From assembly GCA_013365365.1 (NCBI GenBank), contig JABVXU010000010.1, positions 1 to 64,000 on the forward strand: 64,000 bases of DNA. Direction: 5' to 3'. The notes beneath the pieces are model-generated. The model was not told where the DNA came from and made no database searches. It saw only the letters and a list, made by a program, of their open reading frames with translations. Below are positions 35,269-47,268 of this stretch, piece by piece (the stretch's first letter is position 1; the number at the start of each line of letters is the position of its first letter). The position numbers and the translations under genes are program-made. Source of the DNA: Cruorifilaria tuberocauda (lineage: Eukaryota; Nematoda; Chromadorea; Rhabditida; Onchocercidae).

Positions 35269-36296
35269 TTTTGCTAGCTAATCTTCACCACTTCCACCCC
35301 GCGGTAATTTTATCAGCAAATTAAATGATCGTTTCAGAAATGAGGCTTAGATTGGGTAATAAGAGAGTATAGAGTGGGAAAGTCTTCAGAGCTTGTCTTC
35401 CTAAATTTAAGAAAATTTAAGTTATATATGATGGAAGAGGTAATTGACTGCATGTAGAGATTCAAGCAATTAAAGGATTAAATTCTTTTTTATCTTATTG
35501 GAAAGCAGTACTACAAAAAAGTTCTAAGACCTTGAAAATCAATAAGACTCGTATTCTTCTTCCAATTTCAAAAAAGGTTAGTTAACAGAAAAAATCAAGT
35601 TACCAAATCTTCCCGTCGAAAATATCGTAGTAATTTGAAAAACTTCGATGTTAAATTAATCGACATAATGAACAGAATGTTAGATCACGGAATGATCGTT
35701 TCTTTACAGACTACAGGGATTTCGCGGAGTGATCACAAGAATCGACATCGATATGGCATCGCAACACAGTCATGATTGTAACGTCCTACCCTTATCACTA
35801 TGCAAAAATAGGGACAAAACTGTGAGGGCACGCAGATTATACACGTCACAATCCACAAGAAATATTACAACAGTGACATAAATGTCTTGTATCAAATAGC
35901 GCGCAAAAGAGACACAAGAAAATCATACTTTTAGTTTCTCATCACATTTTAATCTCCATAAAGCAAATAATGGAGGAATTTGCATCAATTTTTTAAAAAA
36001 TTTTACGAAGTAGAGAGAATTCTTTCAAAATGGCACTAAAGGATGTGAAAATTAGTTTTGAAACCAACTGACCGCAAAGAATTAAAAAATGATTCCTTAA
36101 CACATAAATTCAAGGCGGAAAAAACAATTTCCATGTGCAAGTTAAAATAGTAAATTTCATTTCTCAAATATATTTTGTTTATAATCTGTAAATTGTTAGA
36201 TATGATTAGGATGAATATACATTCCTGAGCGCAATGTGTATACATATTTCTCTAGAGCACTAGTAAGTATGGAAAAGCAAATTTCATCATTCTTCC
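35269..36296. other. spacer upstream of the sterol methyltransferase
   Basis: AT-rich except for a GC-richer patch at about 35700-35880 with no convincing reading frame. It probably holds the methyltransferase promoter and the 3' end region of the phosphorylase-fold gene. Confidence 0.5.
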
Positions 36297-39200
36297 TTAA
36301 TTGCTCGTGTTGGGAAAAGGTAAACGAAGGATCAATGTTTTTGTGAGTGCGGCAGCACGAACACTACTGTAGCCCTGAAAAAGTCCTGTTTACATGTTAC
36401 TGCAAAATCATGACTCTATTTATGAGAGAAACAGCAAGTCATCTTTCTTTTTTTCAGTCAAATAAATTCAACTAAAATCCACATTTGTATAACTATTAAT
36501 CAATTCTGACCAGAAAACTGCAGTTTATGAATCAAACTCTTTCTGGAAAAGATTTATTCTATGGTTAAATGAACAGGATTGCAGGAAAAATATAAATGTC
36601 CCTAAAATATGTTTCGATCGCATTTTGGACAAGTTGAAGGAGTAAGTTTATAAATATTATCTTAATAAAAGTGATTTTTCTACCCAATCATTTTTTCTCG
36701 TAGAAAAAAATTTATAAACTAAAATCCCTTACTTGCCACATACGACTAGCGCGACTTTGTCCATGCTGATAATCTGCAATACCACGGATTAGCGCCCAGC
36801 TATCAATTCGTGAGCCACTAACGGCAGCAATAACGGAATCGAAACCAGCATCAACCGCACGCAAATTATAGTTTGTAGCAAATTTGTCACGAAATTGAGC
36901 CGTAGCACCGCTTGTGTCTTCACCAATCTCAAATAAATTGTTCATTAGCAACTTTCTTTCATATTTTGTTCCAAGCTATTGCTTTATTTTCTTCTCTACC
37001 TTATTATAATAAAGGGGTTTGCCACTGTCACAGAAGTACTAATTTATGAGTCTAAAGACAAAGCTATGTACACTGAGATATGAAGAAAAGAATTTTGATT
37101 GAATAATGGCTAAACTCGATGTAGGGAAAACATAAAGGAAAATTTATAAAATTACCTGCTCTTCATTAGCAAATGTTTGCTTTCTATATGAAACCATTGC
37201 CCCGATAGAACCAACATGAACTACCGAGTCAACTCGCTCTGAATTCGGATGAATGACAACTACCTGACCAGCACCTAAAAAAAATGAATTCATTTCAAAT
37301 TTAGAATAATGAACAGATACCTGATAATATATTTATTTTACAATTTTCAGAATTCGCAAATTCCCTTCTTTCACACACCACATTATTCATTTTAATTTGA
37401 AATCAAATTAATTAGCTTATCTCTGAATTTTCTCACCTACAGGCACAGCCAATAGATCCGCTTCGGGTGGTGGTCTTGAAAAACTCATGTCACCATTGGC
37501 AGCATCCAAATAATCAATAGTTGTTTTTGTTATCGAATTCCATTCTGCTATCATTTTGTCATCCCTGAAAAATTGCAGGAAAAACGGATTAACTTCACAT
37601 ACCTCAATAATTACAAGTATTTCATATCTTTGACAGCTTATTTAATAATTATTTTATTTGCTTGATAGAAATCGATTATTTTTAGCTTCTTCTCAAAAGT
37701 CTAGCATGAAATTAAATCCTACATATTTTTAGCAACATGGCTAATGATTGTATCTAGAGGATTCCAATTTCGAACTAAGAAGCCATTCACGTGTTCCGTT
37801 GCTCTATCAACAGTGTAGGCATGAGCAAATACGTAAGAATTCGGATCCGGACCGCTGACGACGACATCACCAAGACGTACGTGCCGTGTAGCATCCGTGT
37901 AATGAGCAACACCGCCACCGACACCGACGATAAATACATGCTCAACATGTTGAAAATTGCCAAGAAGACGAGTAGTGATAGACCCGGCAGATGTAGTTGC
38001 TTCACGACTATCACCTGTAAAGCAGTACTGTCAAATATATAAAAATTAAACTGTGATATCACATAAGATCAGAATATAATATTGTACCTGCAATACTTCA
38101 TGAAAGCGAAGACGAACTGAAGAAGACTATAAGGATTAGACTTAGATTCTGAATAATTAACAATTCTTGAGAGCCTATCATAAACAAGGACGAAACCCTT
38201 TACTAGAGTGGCAATTTATATCCTTACCACTGCTGTAATGTGCCATCGGATCATCAAGGATGACGACATTGACAGATTCCTAAAACTTTTAGCTATTGTT
38301 ATTCTTCTCTGCCGAACTAATGGTTGCTTTTTAATTCTAAGCCTTTGAAACTCCTCCTTCTACATAAAGATTAAAACACAAATATCATTCTACAATCAGT
38401 CTACAGATCAAACTACAAATCGGATTCAGAATAACGAAATATATACCTATAACAGCCAGTTTCGTCGCAACAACCCGATGTTTCCCGATCCATCCAAGGG
38501 TATAAATATTGGAGTCACCACCGGATCGATAACGATGAACGGTCGTACTATTACCAATGATTGCATCAATGCTCTGCTTCTCGACAAACAAACAAGTTAA
38601 GATAGCAACAGTGGGATGATCACGAAGACCGAAATTGCTTTGAGTTCGAGACAATTCAACTGTAAGAAGGAAAGGATAATGAATAAACCATTTCTACTCG
38701 TTTGAATCCTTAGAATTAAAAATTGCGTAAAACAATTCAAAATCAGAACTAACGGTATGCTCGACAGTCACATGATCACCGTAATGATTCCTAGAAATTT
38801 TCTGATTAGTTCAGAAAAGTTTATATATTAAAAACGTACTGCTGTCGACAGCACTCACGCGAATCCATTCATCCTGCAATTTTTGTACTACACCAAGTGC
38901 TTCTAGTTCATGAAGAAATCCATCAACTTCCTTAATGGTACAACGCAAAGATCTAAAATTTGAAAATTTGATTAGTAAATTTATTTATAAAACAAAAAAC
39001 TAAAAGAAACCAAAAAATATACAGTTCATACAGAAAAGTTTTCATCAAAGTGAAATAATATTAGCTTTTCAAATTTCTTTTTTACTTTTAATAGCGTATA
39101 GGTAATTTTATATTTATAATTCGAAGAAGTCCGGCGAGAATGTGAGAATCTTGAAAAGATAAGATTAACAGAAAGGAAATTGATAGCTTCCAAAAACTTC

Positions 39201-41343
39201 GCTTATAACTTACTCTGCAATAATATCTACAGATAAACCATTTGGATATGCATGCTCCAGAACTTCTTGAACGTGAGCTATAGTAACATTCTCGACTTCC
39301 GAACCAGAATCTTGAGACAATTCAGTAAAACATATAGGGCACAATTGATTTTACTCATATGAGTCTTTTAACAGATCAGATAATTTACTACTCCATGATC
39401 AATCAAAACATAAAAACATCGAAAAAACCGCTTTAAAAAATATTTCCTTTTTCAATAAGAAGAAAATTCCTAATAAACAAATTCTTACAATATTTTCAAA
39501 TTATTTTGCACAGAAAATCTCTAGCTTATTAAACCTACCATACTGCTTAGGATCGGGCATCTGATATGTTTCATTTTCTTTCGCAAACTGCATATCAATT
39601 TCAATTTCTCGCAGTGCGTCATAATCGTTTTGCATGAGCTTCAAAATTCGCTTCAGAAATGTCACATAATCTGAAATTCGATATATCTTAACCTTTTTCA
39701 AAACTTCAAAACGTTTCGACTTTCTACTTTACTGGCCACACTCGAAAAAATGGTCCAAACCAATACTCTATCTGAAGTTTAATAACAGCTCCGCTTACTT
39801 AGATGAAGCTAAAGTAGAATATTTTTCTTCCGATTTTTCGTTTCAAAATAAAGTTACCTCTTGGAAAAACTTTAACAAGATCTCGGAAAAATTGCTGAGC
39901 TATAGCATGCTTATCAGCATTTTTGATGTCTTCGAAGAACCGAAAACGAAAGCAACGGTTTTCCTAAAAAACTTATACCATCTTGCAATAAATAAATAAA
40001 ATAAATAAAAGATAAAATATATAAATAAAAATACGCAAATAAAAAATTTTACGTAACGTAAGCGAGAAATGCTATTGGATGGTACAATGCGAGTAGCTTG
40101 ATTGCGTCACGATTTTTCGAAATTTTCGAAGCAAAAAATCAAAGAAAAAGAATAAATTAAAAGAGCATACACTGAGGGGTGAATGAGGAAATGAAACAAA
40201 AAGCGACACATAACCTGACCTGTTTCTTCATATCTCCATTTCGTAGCCACACAGAAAAGTTGAGTACAACATCGCATTTCAAGTCTAAATATAAATATTT
40301 AAGCTCATCTAACTTTATATGAAGAAAATGAGAATATAAGATTTAATGGTCCTTGTTATAGTTATGTACATATTAAGTAACAAAAAATTAGACAAACTTG
40401 GTTTCCCATCTGTAAGTTTATTAATAACAATGCCAGTATGTTCTCCACCTGCAACATGCAAAATTTGATTGTATTCAACTTCGCTGTTTCTGAAAATTTT
40501 CAAAAATTCATTAAGGCAAAACATGCATTAAGCAAGACAAATCAGTATAAATTAAAAAGATGTAGGCATAAAATAATGAATGTAACGGAAAATGTAGCTT
40601 TTCAAATTTGAAACAGATAAACGAGTATTAATTTTATTTCCTTCTTTCCCAAAACTCGTCGTTTTCAGGGCTCTACTACCACATTTGGATGAGTGATCTT
40701 TTAGATGGCTATAATTTCAACATAAGAGCCGAGAAATTGTCAAGCTTAAAAACCAATATGTAATTGCAGAAAAAGCTGTTGAGAAGATGCCACCCACACA
40801 AGTTTACCTATTTTTGAAGAAAATGCGAAATATTGGACACAACCGTTATTTCTTATTGATTCTATTCCCTTTTATTCAAATGTTGGAAAAACCAACCCCT
40901 CTTTTTAAGATTATGAAAAGCTTTTCTCCTAATAACTTGAAGCAATGCTTGTTCCATTTCATGCATAAATGGAGAAAAAAAAAATTTTTATTTTTGTGAT
41001 TTCAAAGATAAACCTCCTTTCACATTCTCCAACTTTAGAAACAGTTAAGAAGAAGTTAAGATTTTTTCAATTCAAAAACTGAAATAAAAAATCGAACAGT
41101 CAATAATAACACTTTAAGTGGTAGTGACTTAAAACTCGTCCAGGATGGTCTCACATCATGCTTATTTTTACTTATCGCATCAGATTCTTCAGATGAATCT
41201 TTTCATTTGTAGAGATTTACTTTTTTCCAGCATCAGTGCAAGAATACTTACCGCGAAATAAGCATCACATTATGTTCCGGACCTTGTACAAGCGGTGAAA
41301 GTACCACAAGTCCACCGGAATCAGGTACCTTCGTTGCTACCAT
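36297..41343 (-). CDS. winged-helix plus nucleoside-phosphorylase-fold protein
   Basis: Thirteen exons join in frame to 581 residues: 41343-41252, 40489-40398, 40284-40220, 39963-39858, 39670-39539, 39310-39214, 38952-38840, 38659-38447, 38014-37723, 37564-37437, 37274-37156, 36951-36733, 36374-36297. Residues about 1-190 are an unrecognised N-terminal domain. About 197-250 look like a winged helix (VQEVLEHAYPNGLSVDIIAE then FLHELEALGVVQKL and WIRV). About 260-581 have the purine-nucleoside-phosphorylase/MTA-SAH-nucleosidase fold: AILTCLFVEKQSIDAIIG, FIVGVGGGVAHY, RLGDVVVSG, WALIRGIADY and a closing AAALTKTLILRLPF helix. The active-site Asp of RGIADY is kept, but the usual Met-Glu of the F-x-M-E motif is absent (AVDAGFDSVIAAV). 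It may bind nucleosides without hydrolysing them. An alternative acceptor would extend the exon at 36951 by six codons. Confidence 0.82.
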
Positions 41344-44300
41344 TTTTCGAAACAATTACCACCGTGAACCAAAAAAGCCTTCTTCACTTAACGCAATACT
41401 TCTGGAAAACGATCTGACGGAAGGCGGAATTTGGTTTGTCTTTTCTCAGCTACGTTTAGCTTCCACTGACCTATTTAAATGCATCTAAAGTTCACAGTTA
41501 GACGAGTCCCATGTGACGTAGCTATCTCAAATATTCTGAGGCAGCAGGAAATATCGCATATGGCATGAAATAGCAACAAAAATCGCTAGGATAGCAGATT
41601 ATAATGAGAAAAAGACAACTAAGTTGGAAAAGGAAAATGAAAAAAAGACTTAGGCCTACGTCCCCATTTATTATATTCTTAAACCACCACGATTCACTAA
41701 GTTAATCTTCAAGTGAATTTTAGTATATTCTTTTAAAAATACCCGAAGAATAGTTGTACTTTTCAGTCAAGTATGGATGCATTTGAAATAAGCTAAAGCT
41801 ATGCGTAATTTCCCGGGAAAACTTGAATCTCAGTGGAATTCAAATCGGCAAGTTCGTGAAGCAGCAGAGAGATATTCCCTATTCTATATAGGATTAGCTG
41901 CTACTTAATTTAGATTTGACAAATTTTAAGTAAAAGCTATTAAATTTGCAGCTGACTAAATTAAACCAAGGAAATAGAAAAAAATATTTAAAAATCATTA
42001 ACGAAATAAATAACAATTACTGACTGAGAAAAAAAACACCTTTGGACAAAATTTCGATAGCAATCACGACGCTCTACGGAACCAACCAGTTTTATGCAAT
42101 AAAAAAAGTAGATGAATCATATGGACAGGCAAGTAACAAGAAAATTTAAGATTTCATTATATAAGGATAATCATAAATCACGTGGTTTATAAGTTCACAC
42201 AAATCTCATTTAAATTCAGTGTAACCCATTTACTTCACTGTCTGCAATGCTTGAATGTTCTCGTGTCTCTGTCAACAGCTGTGTCTTGGCCATATAACAG
42301 ATGATGTTACTAACGGACAATTCTATATAATAAATTTCCTCGAAATTTTATCAGGAAATAGTAAAACATCTTTGTAGTTAAAAGTATTCATAAATCTTTC
42401 GCAAATTATAATTATAATTTTTGTGAATTTCCATGGTCAACAAAAACACTGTCCTTATTTTAAAATTTATCAAAAGAAAAAATTTTTAATGTCAAAAGTT
42501 TCAAATAAATGAAGCAATTTTGTTTATAAAATGAGTTTAGAAAGAATAAAACTTGAAAGGTGCGATTTGTTGTTAACATTCTGACTAGTAATACTGATAA
42601 TCTCTCGTGCAGCGAATTATTCTATTTTTCGTGGTTCGTGCATACGAGTTGGAATTGAAATTTACCCAACAGAAAACAAAAGTTTCCAAGAAAAAACTAA
42701 AATTTAAAGTTTAAGGGAATGCTCATTGTTACATCTTATCCTAGATATCTAAATCTTTCTACTTATATAATAAAATTCTGCTAAACAATTTAAAATTATT
42801 AGAATGATTTTTTTTTTTTTGAAATTAAATATCATGAAAATTTATATGTGAAGGAAAACACATTTAATGTGTCGCTTCTTTTGCTATTCCACAATTTTCT
42901 TCTTAAAATTTTTTAAATTTTAGTTGAAATTTCCCCTTCCCTCGCCATTACTTTTCTTTTACCGAAAAGACATAAAAGAATTCTTCAACAAAAAGAAATC
43001 TTATGAGAAATATTTAAGAGGAAAAACAGAGAAAAGATCAATATTATAATCGACAAGAATTAAACGATCCTACCCGTCTGAAGGTTATTAATAAAATAAA
43101 TGAATGATGCAAGGGATGGTTCTAGACAATTTAAATTTCATGAATGATTGATACCTCTCCTTGAAACGTTCACTATTCACGAGGAATATTCTCGGTAACT
43201 TGAAAGAAAAAATCGATGGAGAAAAACAATAATAACCTCCCTGTAAAATATTATATCTAAATGATGTGGCCCAGAATTCCCTCTAGAGATGCTTCTTTCC
43301 AATCCAATCATTTCATCTGTCCTCAACAGTTGAAACTTCATGTATGGCTATTAAGTTGAATTTTCTTTTGAAAAGCAGTTTTACAAGGTAAGACTTCAAT
43401 TAAAAAAATTGGTCATGAAATAGGGCAAGAAAAGTGCTTTTAGTGAAAAATACTCCTAATAAAATAAAAAGTTTAAATAAAAGGCAAATCTGTTATTTGA
43501 TGCAGTTACATGGAAATTTGAAAGATTTTGGATGTTCATTTCAGAAATTTAAGCTTATCTTCTACTTGACGATTTTTAGAAATTTCAAATATGAAAGCAA
43601 ATTTCTCTGGAATATGAACATTCAAAGATTACGGATAATTTTTTTCTGTTTTAGGAAGAAATAAAAGCTTCACTGTTAATGTTTAATATTTTGGAAAATT
43701 TACAGAACTATAAGAATTGTTCACATTCCATTTTCTCACCTGTTTTCTCATCATCTATAAATGAAATAAATAGAGAAAATAAATAAATTAGTCATGACCG
43801 AAGCGCGAAATAAATTTATTAAGAATCTAATGTTATCAGGTGTTAACCATTGCAGGAAATATCAATGACTTAGCTGAATTAAGTGGGGAATAAACTTGAG
43901 AATTAAAGATACCCTCTATTTCATTCTGATTATCGTCCAGTGTTTTAGATGAGATAATAGTTGTATGTTAAGCTTCCCATATTCATCGACTGGCAAATGC
44001 AAGGCTATTTCGCCGATCGGAATGATACACCTATCCATTTTACACTGCACATCCCTGCATATCTTCTTAAAAAAAACAAAAAACTTATCGATTTTATAAC
44101 AACACATTTTTATCGATTCACCGAAACTGAGAGTAAAATTAAATTTAATTAAAATGGAAACGAATCAAAAGTGATACATGTCAATTGAGCAATAGCAATA
44201 CGCTCGTATTCAAAGTGACCTTCTCAAATTTGAACTTCAATTTTTCATCTTTTCAGTGAAATCATTGGATGAAGTTTGGATGAATTACTGAGATATTTCG

Positions 44301-47268
44301 AGTGAAGAAGTAGCGTAATCGTTCAAAAATAACTTCACTTATCTATCAAATTCAGCAATTTAATTGATTGTCACAGATTAAATTTCAAAATTTGAAAGAA
44401 TGTAATTTTCAAATTTTGAAGGAATAATTTCTCAGTAATTGTAATATAAACTAATTGTGTTGCAGCCTCTCATATCTCTTTTTGCTGGACGAAGTGCAAA
44501 TCAACCTTGAAACTATTTGTTTGAAAATAGAAAATAAAAAAAAATTTGATATAAACAGTTGATGAAAAGAATACAAGATACAAAAACGTAATCAGTTTAA
44601 CAATAAAAAAGTATTGAAAGATGTAATTAAAGAGGAAATTAACTGCGTCAGTATCAATTAAACCGAAGAATGCTGATCCAATGATTGGAACACTGAACCG
44701 GAGAAGCTGATTGAATGATCGGAACTTCGGATATTTTCAATGAATAATGTGTATCAGTAAAGACAGATGACAAGAATGGTAACTCAATGATCAACTAGAA
44801 TGAATTTTCAAAATCTCTCATAAAAAGACTGAAGGCATTTCTGAAAAACTGAAAGAAACAGATTGCATCAAAAAGGCCGAAGTAATATAATTTTGTTGGC
44901 GGAAAAAAATTTCTCTCCAGTTCAAAAAAAAATTAGCTTAATTTGCATAGCAAATGGCAGAATTCTTCAAATTTTTTTCCCAGTGAAAATGTTACAAGGG
45001 ATTGAAACTTACACTAAGGATATATTGAATGAAAACGATTGAACCTTATATACATTTGATTTTTTTGTCTATTCCAGTGAGCGGTTCAACTATCTTTGTA
45101 CAGGTATAAAAATACAACTGAGAGCAAAAATTAGACACATATCAAAAAAACGTTCCGACAATCGCAGAAAGGAAAAGAAATAAACAGAAGTTGAAATGAG
45201 TAATATTACGACAATAATATGCGAAGTTTCATCTTCCTTTTTAGTACCAATTTTCGTATCCGATATTGTTTGTACAGCCTGACATGCCTTCAGCATTCTC
45301 ATCTTAATATAAATTCAAATTTAAATTATATATCGTAACGTTTAGAAACTGCAGACCGCGCATTGCATAAATGGAACTTTTATAACTTCCTACTACATTA
45401 CCAAAGAAGTCGTCGAAATTTACACCTCGGTCCTACTCTTTATGCTACTCTAAAGTTGTTAAGTTATGAAATCCAATGTTCTAAAAAAGTTATTGCGTAA
45501 GTGTTCATCACAAAAAGACTAAAGTACATCAAAAAGAGGGTCAAACGGAAGATTTCATTTTTGGAATGCAAAGTTTTTAAACGTCTAAAAACTTACCTAA
45601 ATGGAGGATATCAAAATATTCAATCCGTCTGAATTAAACAGGGTTGAAAAAGCGAAGGAAAAGCTGCAATGTATTATGGAAACTTATCCAATTTTCAAAC
45701 GAAACAAACGCATTTCATCCTCATGAGATCACCAACAAGATTATCTGCTCAGTATGGTATAGAAATATGAATTCAGAGCAGTAAAAAGATCCATGAATTC
45801 TCTAGAAAAGCATGAAAATGAAAGCTTTCGTCAGAATACATATTTCTTCAAAAATAACAATCAAATTTTTCTAAATAAAACCGTAATTACCTGACAAATA
45901 AATGTGGAAGGATCGAATATGCAAACAATTAAAATACGATAAAACAGCGTAAAAGAGAAAATAACAATTTCTTCTAAGATTAAACATTTAAATAGAATTT
46001 GTTGCTGTTTAATGTTTAATGGCTATCCCCAGCCACAGTACCCATATTTCCGTTTTCTCTGAATAAAGTTGAGAGTTCACTGATATTGAAATAAGTATGT
46101 TAACTGGTAGAGCGTGAAGGATAGAAACATGAAGAGAGATGGAAGCTTTGTTTTTCACTAAGTTTGGATTAATTACAGAATTTTAGACTTTTGGCTTGGA
46201 TGAATGAGATTTTTGTCATCACTCAGCAAATAAAACCTTGAAGAAGTCCTTATAGACGATGAATCAGAAAATGATTAATCCTCTAATGATGTATTTGTTA
46301 TCTCAATCGCAGAAAACACACACACACAAATTAGCTACTGCTTGCAGAATATTGCTCACTAATTTTACATGACAAATACGAAAAAGAAGAATGCTATCAC
46401 TACTCCATAACTAGTAATATTTCCACCGAACAACAAAATACCGCAAACAACTTAGTATAGAACATCTAAAACTAAACGGCCAAATATTATTGGTCCTTGT
46501 GATAGATGTGTTGAAATATATAGGCGCAAAGGTGATATAAATATGCTTCACATGATCACAGAACAATCCAGACAGTAAAGATTTATTATAACAAAATGTG
46601 CTAAGTTTAGCTGCATCCAAAAAGACACAGTTTGCAATCCATAGCTCTATCTATCATGTCATGTAAGCTTATCACGTTAAGCAAGAATAAGATACCAACA
46701 TTTTCATCCAGTGCAAACACGTAGTCGAACTGACCGTGATGGCGAAATATCTCAAAATCAAGAATTAGCGTTCCTTGTTATTAAACCCACAAATCTTGAC
46801 ACATTTATTAAGTTTAGCTATCTTATAGTTATTATTAAATTATAATTTTAAACCCGCTAAGGACCGAAGTTTGTCATATAAATTACATCTATTTATAACA
46901 AATGCCGTAATTTACACAGTTAATTGATATTTCAAAGACAGCATTTCTACTTCGTGATCAAATAATTGCAAAATAGCGATAGTTGATATGAAATAATGAA
47001 AAGTAAGGGCTGAGTTTCTAAACACTGTAATAAATTAACGGACAAAATTACATTGGAGACTTATGAAAATAAAGTAAAATAATTTCTAAGTTAAATAAGT
47101 GACCTGAATATTCAGCAAAGTTACCTCTAACTTGTAAGACAAATGTTTCAACATACAATGCGTAAATTAATTAACAAGCAAAAGAAATCAACGAATTTTA
47201 AATATTATTGAAAATTATCAAAATCTACTGTACAAACGAATGAAATGAAAGAATGTTTAGTTCTATCA
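41344..47268. other. gene-poor spacer
   Basis: About 5.9 kb without a supportable gene. Short frames are present, including plus 43434-43664, plus 43961-44152 overlapping minus 43916-44107 in a small GC-richer island, and minus 45090-45302, which has a real ATG, 70 codons and two hydrophobic stretches. None has splice partners or a known product. A 14-bp inverted repeat is listed separately. Confidence 0.55.
44384..44420. repeat. 14-bp perfect inverted repeat
   Basis: TTCAAAATTTGAAA (44384-44397) and its exact reverse complement (44407-44420) with a 9-nt spacer. Each arm is also nearly palindromic. It lies in the spacer with no gene association. Confidence 0.7.

Noticed and set aside
37791..38042. 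Opposite-strand frame over the phosphorylase-fold exon
   Set aside because: Shadow of exon 38014-37723.
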